A DNA stretch of 64,000 bases from Diphasiastrum complanatum (Eukaryota > Streptophyta > Lycopodiopsida > Lycopodiales > Lycopodiaceae), in contig CM055107.1 in NCBI GenBank assembly GCA_029204225.1, positions 47,934,585-47,998,584 of the forward strand. Reading direction: 5' to 3'. How positions within the stretch are numbered: the stretch's first letter is position 1; each line of letters opens with the position of its first letter. The notes beneath the pieces were generated by a model. That model made no database searches and was not told the origin of the DNA. It was given only the letters and a program-made list of their open reading frames with translations. This document shows, in pieces, positions 1 to 11,110 of this stretch. Position numbers and translations under genes: made by a program.

Positions 1-748
1 AATGAAACTTCTCCGATGCTAACTTTTCTATCTTTTCTTTTTTAGAAAGACTGAATCATATATATATACATATATCATGCTCACAATATACATATTTTTT
101 CCCAACCATCATTTTCATCTTTTTTTTTTTCAATCTCAAACTCCTAAATCATACAATTATGCTCGTTTTTAGACAACATAGAGGATATGCCCTCTTTCTC
201 TCTTTTTTTTTTTTTCCTTTTTTTTTTCCAATTTTTTTTTTTTGAAATACAAATTTTTTCATACACATATATACACAACAATCTCCTACTCACTTATATC
301 ATTTACTTCTCTCAGTTTTTCATATCTCTCCTCATGTTCCTATTCAAACAGTTATGCCCTGGTAACAATGCAATGGGTAATGCCCATCAAGTCTGTTCCT
401 AAGTTCATGCATAATGCAGGTAGAGATGAATGCCATTTTTCAAACTTGCAAGAGATGAATCAATCAAACCATGTCTAATATGATGCTCAGATAATGGTGA
501 GTAGTTGATGTATCCTTTCTCATAAGGAAAATTATCTAAACGCTTGACTTACCTATTATACAAAAGACAAGAAAACCATCCATACGTTGAACTTTTTTTT
601 TTCAATCGATATAAATAATGAAATAGCAAAATAATCTATCAACAAAACTATGAATAGATAGACAAAAATAGAACTCAAATTAAATTTACAGTCTCTTACC
701 CCCTTGGTGGAATCCAAGGGTAAGAATGGATGGTTTCATAATCATTTA

Positions 749-976
749 CTACCCATTATCGATTTTGTTGTTAGTGTACTCGTCATCTGGTTCCATTCTA
801 TCATATGCACTGGTTTGTCTTCCCATGTTCTTTTCTAAATCATCAAAATGATCATACTCAAGGTAGGAAGGTAAGAGATTCAGATCTGTATTTGAATTTC
901 CTTGATGACCATGACTCTGAAGGTTTTGATGTTCATCTAGATTATGAGAGTAGTAATGCAGGTTTTGATTCTGCAA
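749..976 (-). pseudogene. Conserved C-terminal frame of the gag-pro element, copy A
   Basis: A 75-codon minus-strand frame rich in Asn, His and Asp, ending NKIDNG. The equivalent frame in copy B (about 31841-32070) is open and almost identical, although its first Met is Leu. This suggests the frame was under coding constraint in a recent ancestor. No domain is recognisable. It lies downstream of the protease-like region and is probably the end of the polyprotein. The antisense frame here is also open but is more likely a shadow. Confidence 0.35.
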
Positions 977-1052
977 TCTCGAACATTTCTCCTACCCCAT
1001 ACGATTCACTATTGTTGTCTACAATTATTTCTGTTCTAGGAGATGCAATGCC

Positions 1053-1940
1053 TCATTTGTCATTTCGATTGGTTGATTGGGAGTACAACCTAGTTGGGCT
1101 AGGAGGGTACCTTGCCTCTATAGCTTTCTCACAGTCTGAATCATATCCAGATAGTTCATTATCCCAATGGAATATTTTCACTGGCACCACTTGGCTTTCT
1201 TTAAATAATTCTTGTATACCAAAAAGTTCATGATCAAAGACATCAGATGCAGTATATCTAGCATCCTCCCTACTCTCATAATTTGTTGGGCCTAGATTCA
1301 TGGATTTGACTATGGGGAGATAATCATCAAGGCCTATCCATACTATTTCATGCACCTCTGCATGGTTCAAGCTGCTTTCGCTATCCTTGTCATGAGGTAC
1401 AGTTCGATTGTGTTCATCATCATCTGTATCAGTTCTTGAATCATCATTAGACACTTCTTCCCATTCTGAAAAGGGTATAGGGGCTCTTTATGACTGAGGG
1501 GTCTCGGGGTATCCATCAACTACCACTCGGCTCTTCCCTCTACCAAAAATCAGTAGTCCTGCAGGAATGTCTATTGTGCAGTCACTTAATCGTAACCAAG
1601 GCCTCCCTAATAGGAGAGAATAGCTCTTATAGCCTGCCAGCATTCTCATGACATAGAAGTCCACATTCACAGTCTTTCCAACAATTGCAATAGAGACAGA
1701 TCTCATTTCTCCTTCAGGTTTGACAACAGAGTTGTTGGCCAACTTCAAGGCAGTCAATTAAGTGGGCTCCGGGTCTATTCCAAGTCTGTCTGCCAATTCT
1801 AGGCTTACTATATTCACCGCCAATCTTGCATCTACCGTAGCTTCTTGGATAACTAAACCATCTATAGTGACATCAACTTTGGGAAAATATCGGTCTACTA
1901 TGTTGTTGTCCACTTTTCCTATCAATCTACCAAACCTCAT
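1053..1940 (-). pseudogene. Retropepsin-like protease with acidic tail, copy A (broken)
   Basis: Resembles the aspartic-protease domain found after gag in plant Gypsy elements: a flap-side segment VDARLAVNIVSLELADRLGI, then LKLANNSVVKPEGEM, then the C-terminal LLLGRPWL signature. The active-site triplet normally reads D-S/T-G; here it is DAR, and DAG in copy B. Relative to copy B there are two in-frame nonsense changes, a TAA at 1758-1760 after PEPT and another at about 1488 after TPQS, which split the frame in three. The tail is Asp/Glu-rich. Retropepsins process the Gag polyprotein; this copy cannot make a full one. Confidence 0.6.
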
Positions 1941-2105
1941 GTACTATACTATTCCACATTTTCCAAAAGTGTATATTCAAATGCTTTTAGACTAATATAA
2001 CTTTGAAAAGTCAAACTCTAAGTCTAACATAAAAATTGGCCTCAATTGCCAAATATACAGATATGACCAAAAAAGCAAAACTAGTTGAAATTTCTCACAT
2101 AATTT

Positions 2106-2473
2106 TTATCCTCTATAAACAAGGTGACCCTTCTCATGGAGATGGTATTGTGCTGTCTTAGATGGAGGATATTCTCTCTCCCTGAAGTCTATCCACCAAG
2201 GATAGTACTTGACCTCCCCATTCCCAAATTTATCGGCCTCATCATCTGCTTCACCTTCTGGCGGACTGTGGGTGAAAGTTGGAGTAACTGCCATAAGCCT
2301 ATCTCTAATCTCAATTCATTCAAAGTGCGACTCATATCTAGGTTTCCAATCCTAGGGCTAAGGTCTATGTCACGAATCCATCTGACTATGCTTCTATTTC
2401 TGTGTGGTACAATTTCAGCCTTTTCCTTCTTTCGAACTATCTTAGGTGGCTTTCTAGCTTCCAATCTCTCCAC
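2106..2473 (-). pseudogene. Gag-protease linker remnant, copy A
   Basis: Two short overlapping minus-strand frames (2106-2294 and 2189-2473) lie between the zinc-knuckle piece and the protease piece and are in different frames. Copy B has the same segment at 33172-33588, also broken. The residues are basic and charged (RKKEKAEIVPHRNRS) with no motif I recognise. Conservation between copies and position suggest it was once part of the gag-pro reading frame. The frame differences show that it no longer is. Confidence 0.4.
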
Positions 2474-2856
2474 TTCTCCAGGCTCTATTTGTCGATGTTG
2501 ACTATGGGTGTATTTAGTATCATTGAGGGATCTATCGTCTTGTGCAAGACAAGCACATCACTTGTCTTTCTTTCAACTACCTTCTTCAAAGATCCATCCG
2601 TGTCTTACTTCTGGTCACATCTAGTACTTCTTCTTTTGTCTTTATAAACCTCATTGTCTCAATCTCTATCAGATTCACTGGAGGCCATTCATCCTCCATT
2701 TTAGCTTTTCCCTTGTCTTGAGATCATATTATAGATGGTCTGTGTAGAAAGCTGACTAATCTGGGGGTGTCAACTACTATTTCATCTTGTGATCTATGAT
2801 TCACAGGTTTTGGTCTTAGATTAGGCGCCACTAAGGCTTCTCTGCGAGCCCAACAT

Positions 2857-3288
2857 CTATCTTCCTGGTGACCAGTATTTTTTGGAAATAGCACAAACTA
2901 TGCTAGGACAGTTTCTATTCAAGTGGTTTCCTTGGCAGAATCGACATAGTATACCTAGTGGTTGGTCAAATGGTTTCCTTTGGCCTAACAAATTCTGTTG
3001 TCGCTTTAAAAGGTTCACATCTGAAGCTAATGTTGACAATGGAGGGGTTTCTGGAATAATATCTAAAAATATATACAAATGTTTCTCGGGCGATTCCCCT
3101 TCTTCTCTCTCATCTCCTGGATCATTTATCTCATCTTCAGATAGGGTTTTAGTCTCTACTATCTCAGGGTGAGGCCATGGCTTCCTAAGTCCTTTCGTCT
3201 TAGGAGTCAGTAAAATACTCAAAGATGGTGGTCGTATTTCTTCATCCAAGTGCTTCCACGGTAGTGAACCTATGGTGACTGATCCCAC
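2857..3288 (-). pseudogene. Gag fragment with zinc knuckle, copy A
   Basis: Open frame of 143 codons. Its C-terminal half carries a CCHC-like knuckle, CRFCQGNHLNRNC, with three rather than the usual four residues between the second Cys and the His. Gag proteins package element RNA into cytoplasmic particles. The N-terminal half, above about position 3039, has no counterpart in copy B, whose gag continues into a different Pro- and Gln-rich sequence. One copy therefore carries a replacement or rearrangement at that point. The start is arbitrary because the frame is interrupted. Gag assignment rests on the knuckle and on the position upstream of a protease-like domain. Confidence 0.55.
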
Positions 3289-3299
3289 GTAGTATTTTG

Positions 3300-4060
3300 T
3301 CTACCAGATAATACTCAACTATGGTTGTTTACGCGACTCATGGTCTGATCTTAACTCGTTGTTTTATGGAAAATGTCATATTGTACCATCTTGTGAAGTT
3401 TAGGTTTCATCCGAGATCTGAAGGTAGCCAGCGCATTGGGTATGTGTATGGTATCTCAACAAGACGTGGTAACTTCTCTCATCTCATTAGTAAGATATAG
3501 TGTGGGTATCTCAGAAATGAAATCAATCAACTCAATAGGACAATTCCTTTTTGGTGTGTAGTTGACGGTTTAAACAACAGAATCATTCTTAACACATGAA
3601 ATTTGTCTACCATTGGTATTGTTACTTCCATCTATCTTCAAGGCAATTGTCTCTCTACTAACTCAAATAGAGCCCTCAAAGGACATTTCCTAACTTGGAA
3701 GTGAGGTGTTGCACTCCAGCTTTAACACAACGCGCTCAGAGGCTCCTAGGCTTGTCGACTAGTTTCGTGGAAAGGCAATAAGCACCTAACAACACAAAGT
3801 TTTTTTTCTAGTCTTGGAGCCTATTTCAGAGCTAATACGAGTAATTGATTTGCATCTTTCAATCTATCTCAGTTCATCAATACAATGAAGAAAGGATCTT
3901 CCCCAATGGATAATTCCTCAAAATGGTCTATCTTCAAGCAGTACGGTGTTTCTAGATAATCCAAATCACTTCTCACAACAATAGATAATGATCTCATTTC
4001 TTAGAGAGACAACAACCTTCTTTCAAGCAATCAATGACCACTTCCAAGTAGCTCCTGGCA
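3300..4060. other. Leader or untranslated region between gag and PBS array
   Basis: No gene is visible. Near 3555-3620 there is a decayed partial copy of the unit that forms the array at 4061-4504 (sharing the stretches gtctaccattgg and acatgaaattt), so the array once extended further. The segment is absent from copy B, where a deletion joins gag directly to the middle of the LTR. Confidence 0.45.
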
Positions 4061-4504
4061 GACGCACCAAAAATGTTACATGTGCGTCTGATGGTCTAAA
4101 CAACAAAATCATTCGCAACACTTGCGATCTCCGACACATGAAATTTGTAGACCATTGATAGTATGACTACCCTTCAAGCAATATTCCCTTATCAAGCCAC
4201 TCCCAACAGACGCACCAAAAATGTTACGTGTGCGTCTGACGGTCTAAACAATAGAATCATTCTCAACACTTGCACTCACAGACACATGAAATTTGTAGAC
4301 CATTGATAGTATCACTACGCTTCAAGCAACATTCCCTTATCAAACCACTCCCGACAAACGCACCAAAAATGTTACATGTGCGGCTGACGGTCTAAACAAC
4401 GTACTCATTCAATTTAGCAAATTCTTAGGACATTCCATTTGTATGATAACTACTTTCGAAACAATAGTCCCTTATCAAGCCACTCCTGGTAGATGCACCA
4501 AAAA
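4047..4504 (-). repeat. Tandem array of four PBS-like units (about 148 bp each)
   Basis: Units begin near 4061, 4209, 4357 and 4491. Each starts with a variant of CAGACGCACCAAAAATGTTAC. On the coding (minus) strand this reads LTR-like end GTAACA, a short T spacer, then TGGTGCGTCTGCC. That is complementary to the 3' end of the plant tRNA-Gly(UCC) as I recall it (CTCCCGGCAGACGCA plus CCA). Unit 1 (CTCCTGGCAGACGCACCA) fits best; the others carry two or three changes. Units 1 and 2 also contain a perfect 7-bp inverted repeat, gacgcac...gtgcgtc. The array marks the LTR-leader boundary. Confidence 0.6.
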
Positions 4505-7500
4505 TGTTACGGCATTTCCCACTCAGGGGATCAAAGCTAAGGCAAAAACACATAACAAGATACAGCACCACTATGTGTTAAGTGTCGTGCTGTTACGAGA
4601 ATGGTCGTACACATCTCAAACACAAAGCTAACTAGGGGATCTCTGACATGTTCTATTGACCAAGCCATACCTCTATAGCTAATAGAGGTTTTCCAGGCCT
4701 TACAATTCCAATGGTGGTGTCTAATGATATCGGTTCTAGTGAAGCCCATCCGATTATTTTGACTACGGGGCAATACCTCCTTGGGTTTGAGGTGTAGGCC
4801 ACATAATAGTTGACTGCTTCTCTTACATGTCAAGCTCTCAATATAACTAACACTCCTCAATCAATAATCATTCACATAAACCTCTATGCATGTGTGGGCT
4901 TCTAACATTTCTAGAAGAGGATCAGAATACAAACATCCCTAGTCCTACCATAATCTAGCAGTGGTAATATGCAGGGCTCTGGAGTTGCTAGGATCTCTGC
5001 TAATCTAGTAGCACTAAAGATGGACACAATCCGTTGTTGGTACATTATTTTTAGGCCTATAAGGACTGTGATATACAAATAAGGTGTAGCGGTGTCCGGA
5101 ATATTAGGACCAATGGGAGGGCTTGGATGAAACATTCTCGATGCTTATTGTCATTAGGTAGTGAATCATGGCTGTATTATATGACCCTTTCCCAAAGTAT
5201 TCGTTAAGTACACCCCTTCCATCTAAATAGTCATGGGAGCTGTTCAAGTGTAGCGTGCAATTCCCAAACCATCTTGGTGTGTAGATGGCTGATAGTGAAT
5301 AGTCAAGAACCGTGTGTTGCAACGGGTTATCTTGACTATTGTGGTTCTAGATGAAGACCGACAATAGGTTTGTTCTTAACTCATGTAGTGTGTTCCAACT
5401 AGAGTGAGCTTAGCCTCACTCCTTTGTTCCAAGGAGACGAGGATGACTTGCTTAATTCACTCATCACATTCACTCAAGCAACATTCCTTAAAGGCTTTCT
5501 CCATGCATTTAGACAAAAAGCAATCATTCTGAGCAAACTAGCAATTCTGGTAGAGTCTAAAACTATCATCACCTCAAATCACAACTATCCTGCATTTAAC
5601 TTTCTCCTGAGACATAACAATACACTATCTAAGAGTTCTTTTAGCACATGCTATAATCTTTCTTTATGAAGACATGGAAGAAAACAATATGCATTAAAGA
5701 TTTTTCAATATGAAGCTGTAATCACTGCTGCGACATCTATGACATACACAATTGCATCATCTATCATAGATTGAATACGCAGTTAGCTGAGTGTGAGAAC
5801 AAAATGAGGAAACTTACATGTGAGGTTCTCTTCTCAGGTCTCCTCCAGCTCCAGCCCGCAGGAAATCAGAGAACAATCATGCAAAGGTTAGGCTTCCGGG
5901 AGTGTGTAGTGTTGCTGGAGTTCACCTTGTAGACACCAAGAAGTGTTGCTCCTAAGTGCAGACTGGTTGCTAGAATGACTGATAGTCGTGCAGGATCCAA
6001 AGTGAGCTCATGCAGTTCATGGACAGCTAGATATCAGCTTCCTCATCAGTCTTCTACAAACTGTGTTTAGCAAGTTTCAATCGACAAAGCAACAGAGACA
6101 ACATCCTTCGATTGCTCCATAGCAGACAACAATGACAGCTCTAGTTCAATGATGGCTCTTCCACGATAATCAGACGTACATTCTCAATGGGTCCCCATAT
6201 CAGTGATGGAGTTAACATTTGCTCAAATCAATCCCAGGATTTGGAATTATTCTCACTCAGAATATCCATTGCTAATAGCGATTCCTCACTGGTTTTAGTA
6301 GCCTGATAATAAAGCTCTCACTCTCTCATAGACCGATGTTTGATATTCAGTATTCAAACGTCTGTGGAATGCACTTGATTAGCAGGAATATGTACAAGTC
6401 ATCATGCAGAACTTCCTCAGAATCATTGAAAAGTCTATACTCAAAACTGCACATATGGAGCAGTGCTTTGATTGGATTCATCATGAATTTAGTTATCTCA
6501 TCACTATATAGAGACAGATAATAGTATACTGAGAATCCATACTTCAAAACTGATGTAAGAGCAGTACAGACCAGTACTCATAATACAACTGCTTAAATGC
6601 ACGGTGAGCACTCCCATAGAGATCGATTGAAGGTAATCTCTCAGTTACACATCAAAGTAGTGATGTCTGCTTAGGCCCGATAGGTGCTGCTTAACTCAAT
6701 CATGCTCATGTAGGTACTGAAACAATGGTCTATTCAAATGATCGCACCATAAACTGAAACTCGACTGAAAACTGAGTGGTATTCGCACTATGAGGATGGT
6801 CAACGATGATAGTTCTCAACTGCAGCAGTAGCAATGGAATGCCTCAAATCTTTCATGGAGGATAGAGAGCAACATCATGATACTTTTGTGAGTCAACGCA
6901 CGTTTAGAGGATGCTCACGTTGTCAGCTAGGATTTATCTCCCTATCCCGTCCGTCAATGATCATGATCTGCATCAATTGCTCAGTATGTAGCCTCCACAA
7001 ATCTTAATCAAAGTAGTTAATGTAGCAACGCTGGTCAATCAAAATTTGGAGCTCTGAGACTCTGCCCATATCAGCTCTTGAGCAGGAGTAGACTTAACCG
7101 TTAATCCATCGTTCTCATAATCAAAGTACCATTCCCCTGAAGCTCTTACGTACTTGGGTGATCAATACTCTCGGAAACATGATATTCAACAATACTAACG
7201 TTACTCAGAGTAAATGAGATGCTTTCAGCTACATATCTTTCCATGAACACATTGAAATCTACCACACTCTCCATCTTTGAAATGTGTTAGCTCCGTGATA
7301 GTGATTTTGATAGATCAACTCAAGAAATTCTCAAACACAACGATCAGTTCCACAATCCTTTCGGCTCTCATGAAAGAAAAGTTGGTCTCCATCACCCTCA
7401 ACAAATTACGTAAAGAAGGAATATCACCATCGCACCTCTGCAAGGCTACGCAATAAAACAAACATGAAAGCATAATAAGCATAATGATATGAAAAAATAG

Positions 7501-9150
7501 AGCTGGTTCTCGATCTGGTTCCGTTTGCGTGAGGCTGGCCATGAATGTATATATGTGAACGGATGACGGCCCAACCTTTCAATTTTTCATTTCATCCTAT
7601 CCTTTGACCATTCAACATTTCATTTTCAAGGGTTCATTAAGACCTTTTGGCCTTGTGCCATGTGGACTCTGAAATGGCATTGAAGAGTGTGGATAGGCCC
7701 ACATGGGCATACATGACCAAAGTACATGGCCCATGTGGGTCAATGTTCTCATCCAGTAGAAATGTCCCATTTGTAAACATGAGTCAAGGTCTTATGCCCG
7801 GTATTTCACATTTTGTCGGCATCCTCTTAAATTCAGACGGTCTTTGACATTTTTCTAGTCCTTCTTGAATATTGATCTTTGGGTGGCCCTTATGCATTTA
7901 GGTACTTCCTTAAGTATGAAGGTTTTGCCCATTTTGGTCCCGTGGCCCATTGTCCTAGTGTGATATTTGATACTTGTAGTGCCCAATTGTTTGGTGATGG
8001 TGTTTCTCATTCGGCTTTTATAAATGATACTTTTGTGAGTCAACGCACATTTAGAGGATGCTCACGTTGTCAGCTAGGATTTATCTCCCTATCCCGTCCG
8101 TCAATGATCATGATCTGCATCAATTGCTCGGTATGTAGCCTCCACAAATCTTAATCAAAGTAGTTAATGTAGCAACGCTGGTCAATCAAAATTTGGAGCT
8201 CTGAGACTCTGCCCATATCAGCTCTTGAGCAGGAGTAGACTTAACCGTTAATCCATTGTTCTCATAATCAAAGTACCATTCCCCTGAAGCTCTTACGTAC
8301 TTGGGTGATCAATACTCTCAGAAACATGATATTCAACAATACTAACGTTACTCAGATTAATGAGATGCTTTCAGCTACATATCTTTCCATGAACACATTG
8401 AAATCTACCACACTCTTCATCTTTGATATGTGTTAGCTCCGCGATAGTGATTTTGATAGATCAACTCAAGAAATTCTCAAACACAACGATCAGTTCCACA
8501 ATCCTTTCGGCTCTCATGAAAGAAAAGTTGGTCTCCATCACCCTTAACAAATTACGTAAAGAAGGAATATCACCATCGCACCTATGTAAGGCTATGCAAT
8601 AAAACAAACATGAAAGCATAATGATATGAAAAAATAGAGCTGGTTCTCGATCTGGTTCCGTTTGCGTGAGGCTGGCCATGAATGTATATCTGTGAACGGA
8701 TGACGGCCCAACCTTTCAATTTTTCATTTCATCCTATCCTTTGACCATTCAACATTTCATTTTCAAGGGTTCATTAAGACTTTTTGGCCTTGTGCCATGT
8801 GGACTCTGAAATGGCATTGAAGAGTGTGGATAGGGCCACATGGGCATACATGACCAAAGTACATGGCCCATGTGGGTCAATGTTCTCATCCAATAGAAAT
8901 GTCCCATTTGTAAACATGAGTCAAGGTCTTATGCCCGGTATTTCACATTTTGTCGGCATCCTCTTAAATTCAGACGGTCTTTGACATTTTTCTAGTCCTT
9001 CTTGAATATTGATCTTTGGGTGGCCCTTATGCATTTAGGTACTTCCTTAAGTATGAAGGTTTTGCCCATTTTGGTCCCGTGGCCCATTGTCCTAGTGTGA
9101 TATTTGATACTTGTAGTGCCCAATTGTTTGGTGATGGTGTTTCTCATTCG
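4505..9150 (-). mobile_element. 5' LTR of copy A (contains a tandem duplication)
   Basis: The plus-strand reading starts TGTTACGGCATTTCCC at about 4504, next to the PBS array. The same sequence starts the LTR at 27238. Similarity to that LTR runs to about 8009 (and again to about 9150 after an internal duplication), where the plus strand reads gatggtgttt followed by CA. Relative to the 27.2-kb LTR, copy A lacks about 590 bp at position 4699, where the flanks are ccaggcc and a similar short word. The outer boundary is approximate because I could find no target-site duplication. Confidence 0.5.
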
Positions 9151-9167
9151 GCTTTTATAAAACAATA
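6884..9167. repeat. Direct tandem duplication, two units of about 1.14 kb
   Basis: The segment 6884-8025 is repeated almost exactly at 8026-9167. The junction near 8025 joins ggcttttataaa to tgatacttttgtgag. The single-copy equivalent in copy B is 35586-36720. The units differ by scattered substitutions and small indels (for example an extra cataataag in the first unit), so the event is not brand new. Copy B still shows the unduplicated form. Short ORFs on both strands simply repeat in each unit and show no recognisable domain. Confidence 0.85.
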
Positions 9168-10332
9168 AAGCCTTAAGGTTGGAACAAACGTAAGAATAGA
9201 CATTGGTATATTGTTGAAAATAGCATCATGCATTTCGACTTCCATTTCGACCAGTCAATACCTGGGATTTGCTACCGAATGTGCCTCTCAACTGCTCTGA
9301 TGGTCATCGGCATAGAAATCATCAAACAAACTAGCAAAACAAAAACCAATAATGAAGCTCTCAAGTATATCACCACAAAAAAAATTCTTGCAAAAATCTA
9401 AACTTTTGCAAAAAAAATCTTAAAAAACTAAATCCACTCAAAGCAAAAACTAAATCTACATGAAAAATAACAAAGATGCGTAGATCTAAAAAATGTACTC
9501 GATCTGGGTCTATATTAAATAAAGCTAATATAGATACTATCCAAAAACTTGGACCTACAATATACTGAAATGAACTAGCTTCGAAATAGCTATCAGAATA
9601 GGGGACGATATATTCAATCAAAGATATCCGCCTATTCCAACCTTCAAGAAATCTAAATCTGCAACAATATATTTGGATCTACAACAAAAACACTAATATA
9701 GATACTATAAAAGATCTTGGATCTACTACTTGGAATGAATTGGCTTCGGAAGCCATCGAAATCGGAGACGCTAAACTGAATCAAAGAAATCCGCGTATTC
9801 CGATGACCACTCCGACCAGCTGAAAATCTAGTATAACAAAATATGTGGATCTACAACAAAGCACAACACCCTAAATCATCTGATGAATACAAAATTAGCC
9901 ATCGGAATAGCTATCGGAATATGTGCTTGTGATGACATGATTTAGTCACATGACCAGTTTTTAAGTTTTTATTTCTTTAAAGCTTTGATTAAATATAGTT
10001 GCTTTCCCGAAGTAATGAATATTTTAATTGTTTTGGAAGTTTTAGTAATTTGGACTCTTGACTAGATCGATTTTTACTAAGGATCGGATTTCCACTGGAT
10101 CGGAATTTTTAGACCCGATCCGATCCGATCCAAGGTCGCAAATTATCCAAATCTGAGAATTTAGTAGTTAATTTTAATGATAGTTCTGTAAGCAAATACT
10201 TTGGTGCTTATGTGTATGAGTGATTGTGGATATTTGCTCTTTAAACGATCGAATGTGTTTGTTGCTCACTTTTTTTCCAGAGTCTGGATAGATATGTAAG
10301 TTGTGTCTCTTTCAAGTAAATAATGAATGTTT
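9167..10332. repeat. Flanking repeat shared with 36.7-38.0 kb
   Basis: Noncoding, A-rich sequence that matches 36716-37968 nearly base for base, apart from a 70-bp stretch near 10165 present only in the second copy. Inside, two diverged units of roughly 150 bp (around 9480-9640 and 9650-9800) share 'aatatagatacta' and 'ccgcctattcc' type words. A gatccgatccgatcc motif lies at 10114-10131. No gene was seen. Because this flank is shared, copies A and B were duplicated together with their surroundings rather than inserted independently. Confidence 0.7.
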
Positions 10333-11110
10333 GGTGGTATGTCAATAGTAAATCTCAACGGTTCATTGTATGTTAGTGAAAATAAGTAGCCCAAGTAAAA
10401 ACAATTTTGTTGACTAGGAAGCAACATGACGGTCAAAGGTTAACTACTGGTTATACGTTCCATGAAGGAAATGAGAATCTCATATTTTCTAATAGTAAGC
10501 ATAACATGGTTGTGTAGCCCATTTTAGAAGTTGAGAACAAGGCGTTCATCAACACAACTCGGTGAAGCAATATCGTTGGGAAAAATCTTAGGAGAGAATA
10601 AGATTTAGCAAGAACGAGATAGAGAAAGAGACCACAATTTATAATCAGGTTCAAAATAGGACTCAATTTCTAGACACCTAGGTGTATCATCTACAAACTT
10701 AGCACATTGAATTTTTGTATCGCCTTCTTCATGAGAAGACATTAACTGCAAACTTTTGTATTAGAAATGTCTAGTTTTGGAGGTTTTCATAGTTACCAAG
10801 GCCATGTTATTGCAACAAATTGTCCCAAAAATATGTATATATTTTTAGGCTTGAATATAACACTTCCACTTCTTCATTTTGGTTCCTCTCAAGCTCTGAA
10901 TAATTTATATGTTTTAGAAATTGTAGTTTATCATAGGCCTATTATGAAAATGAGTGCCATCATTATTTCTCAAGGATGCAATTTGGATTGCTGATGTTTG
11001 GGATGATATTATGGTCACTTTGAGAATGTAGCCTAAGGAAAATAATTTTTTTAAACTGCACATAAAAAACACTGGCACCAAATAATTTGATCAATCAAAT
11101 GTATTAGCTT
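10333..11110 (+). repeat. D-family repeat, copy 1 (Copia-derived, LTR-like)
   Basis: Begins ggtatgtcaatagtaaatctc and matches 42396-43190 on the same strand, 58.96-59.98 kb on the same strand, and 16.38-17.10 and 51.34-52.08 kb inverted. In the other copies a short reverse-transcriptase remnant sits just before this point. Here it is missing and the repeat joins the flank at gtttggt. No long frame survives. It is probably the LTR plus 3' end of a degraded Copia element; the boundaries come only from comparison of copies within this window. Confidence 0.6.

Larger units (their letters stand above)
1..4504 (-). mobile_element. Gypsy-like LTR element copy A: internal region (gag-protease, no pol)
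   Basis: Minus-strand internal region of an LTR retrotransposon, cut by the window's left edge. Reading from high to low coordinates it has primer-binding-site-like repeats (4061-4504), a gag part with a zinc knuckle near 2900, a retropepsin-like domain (about 1490-1940), an acidic tail, and pyrimidine-rich stretches on the plus strand (120-245) that would be purine tracts on the coding strand. No reverse transcriptase, RNase H or integrase motif appears in any frame. The same layout recurs at 30.7-34.5 kb (copy B), so the absence of pol is shared. I infer a non-autonomous element relying on pol supplied in trans. The left LTR lies outside the window. Confidence 0.7.

Noticed and set aside
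187-478. Plus-strand ORFs over poly-T tracts
   Set aside because: Phe-rich low-complexity translations of T runs near the 3' end of the minus-strand element; the same in copy B (31164-31545).
805-1233. 142-codon plus-strand ORF, repeated at 31896-32324
   Set aside because: Antisense to the gag-pro tail, which has the better protein evidence; the open antisense frame follows from its codon use.
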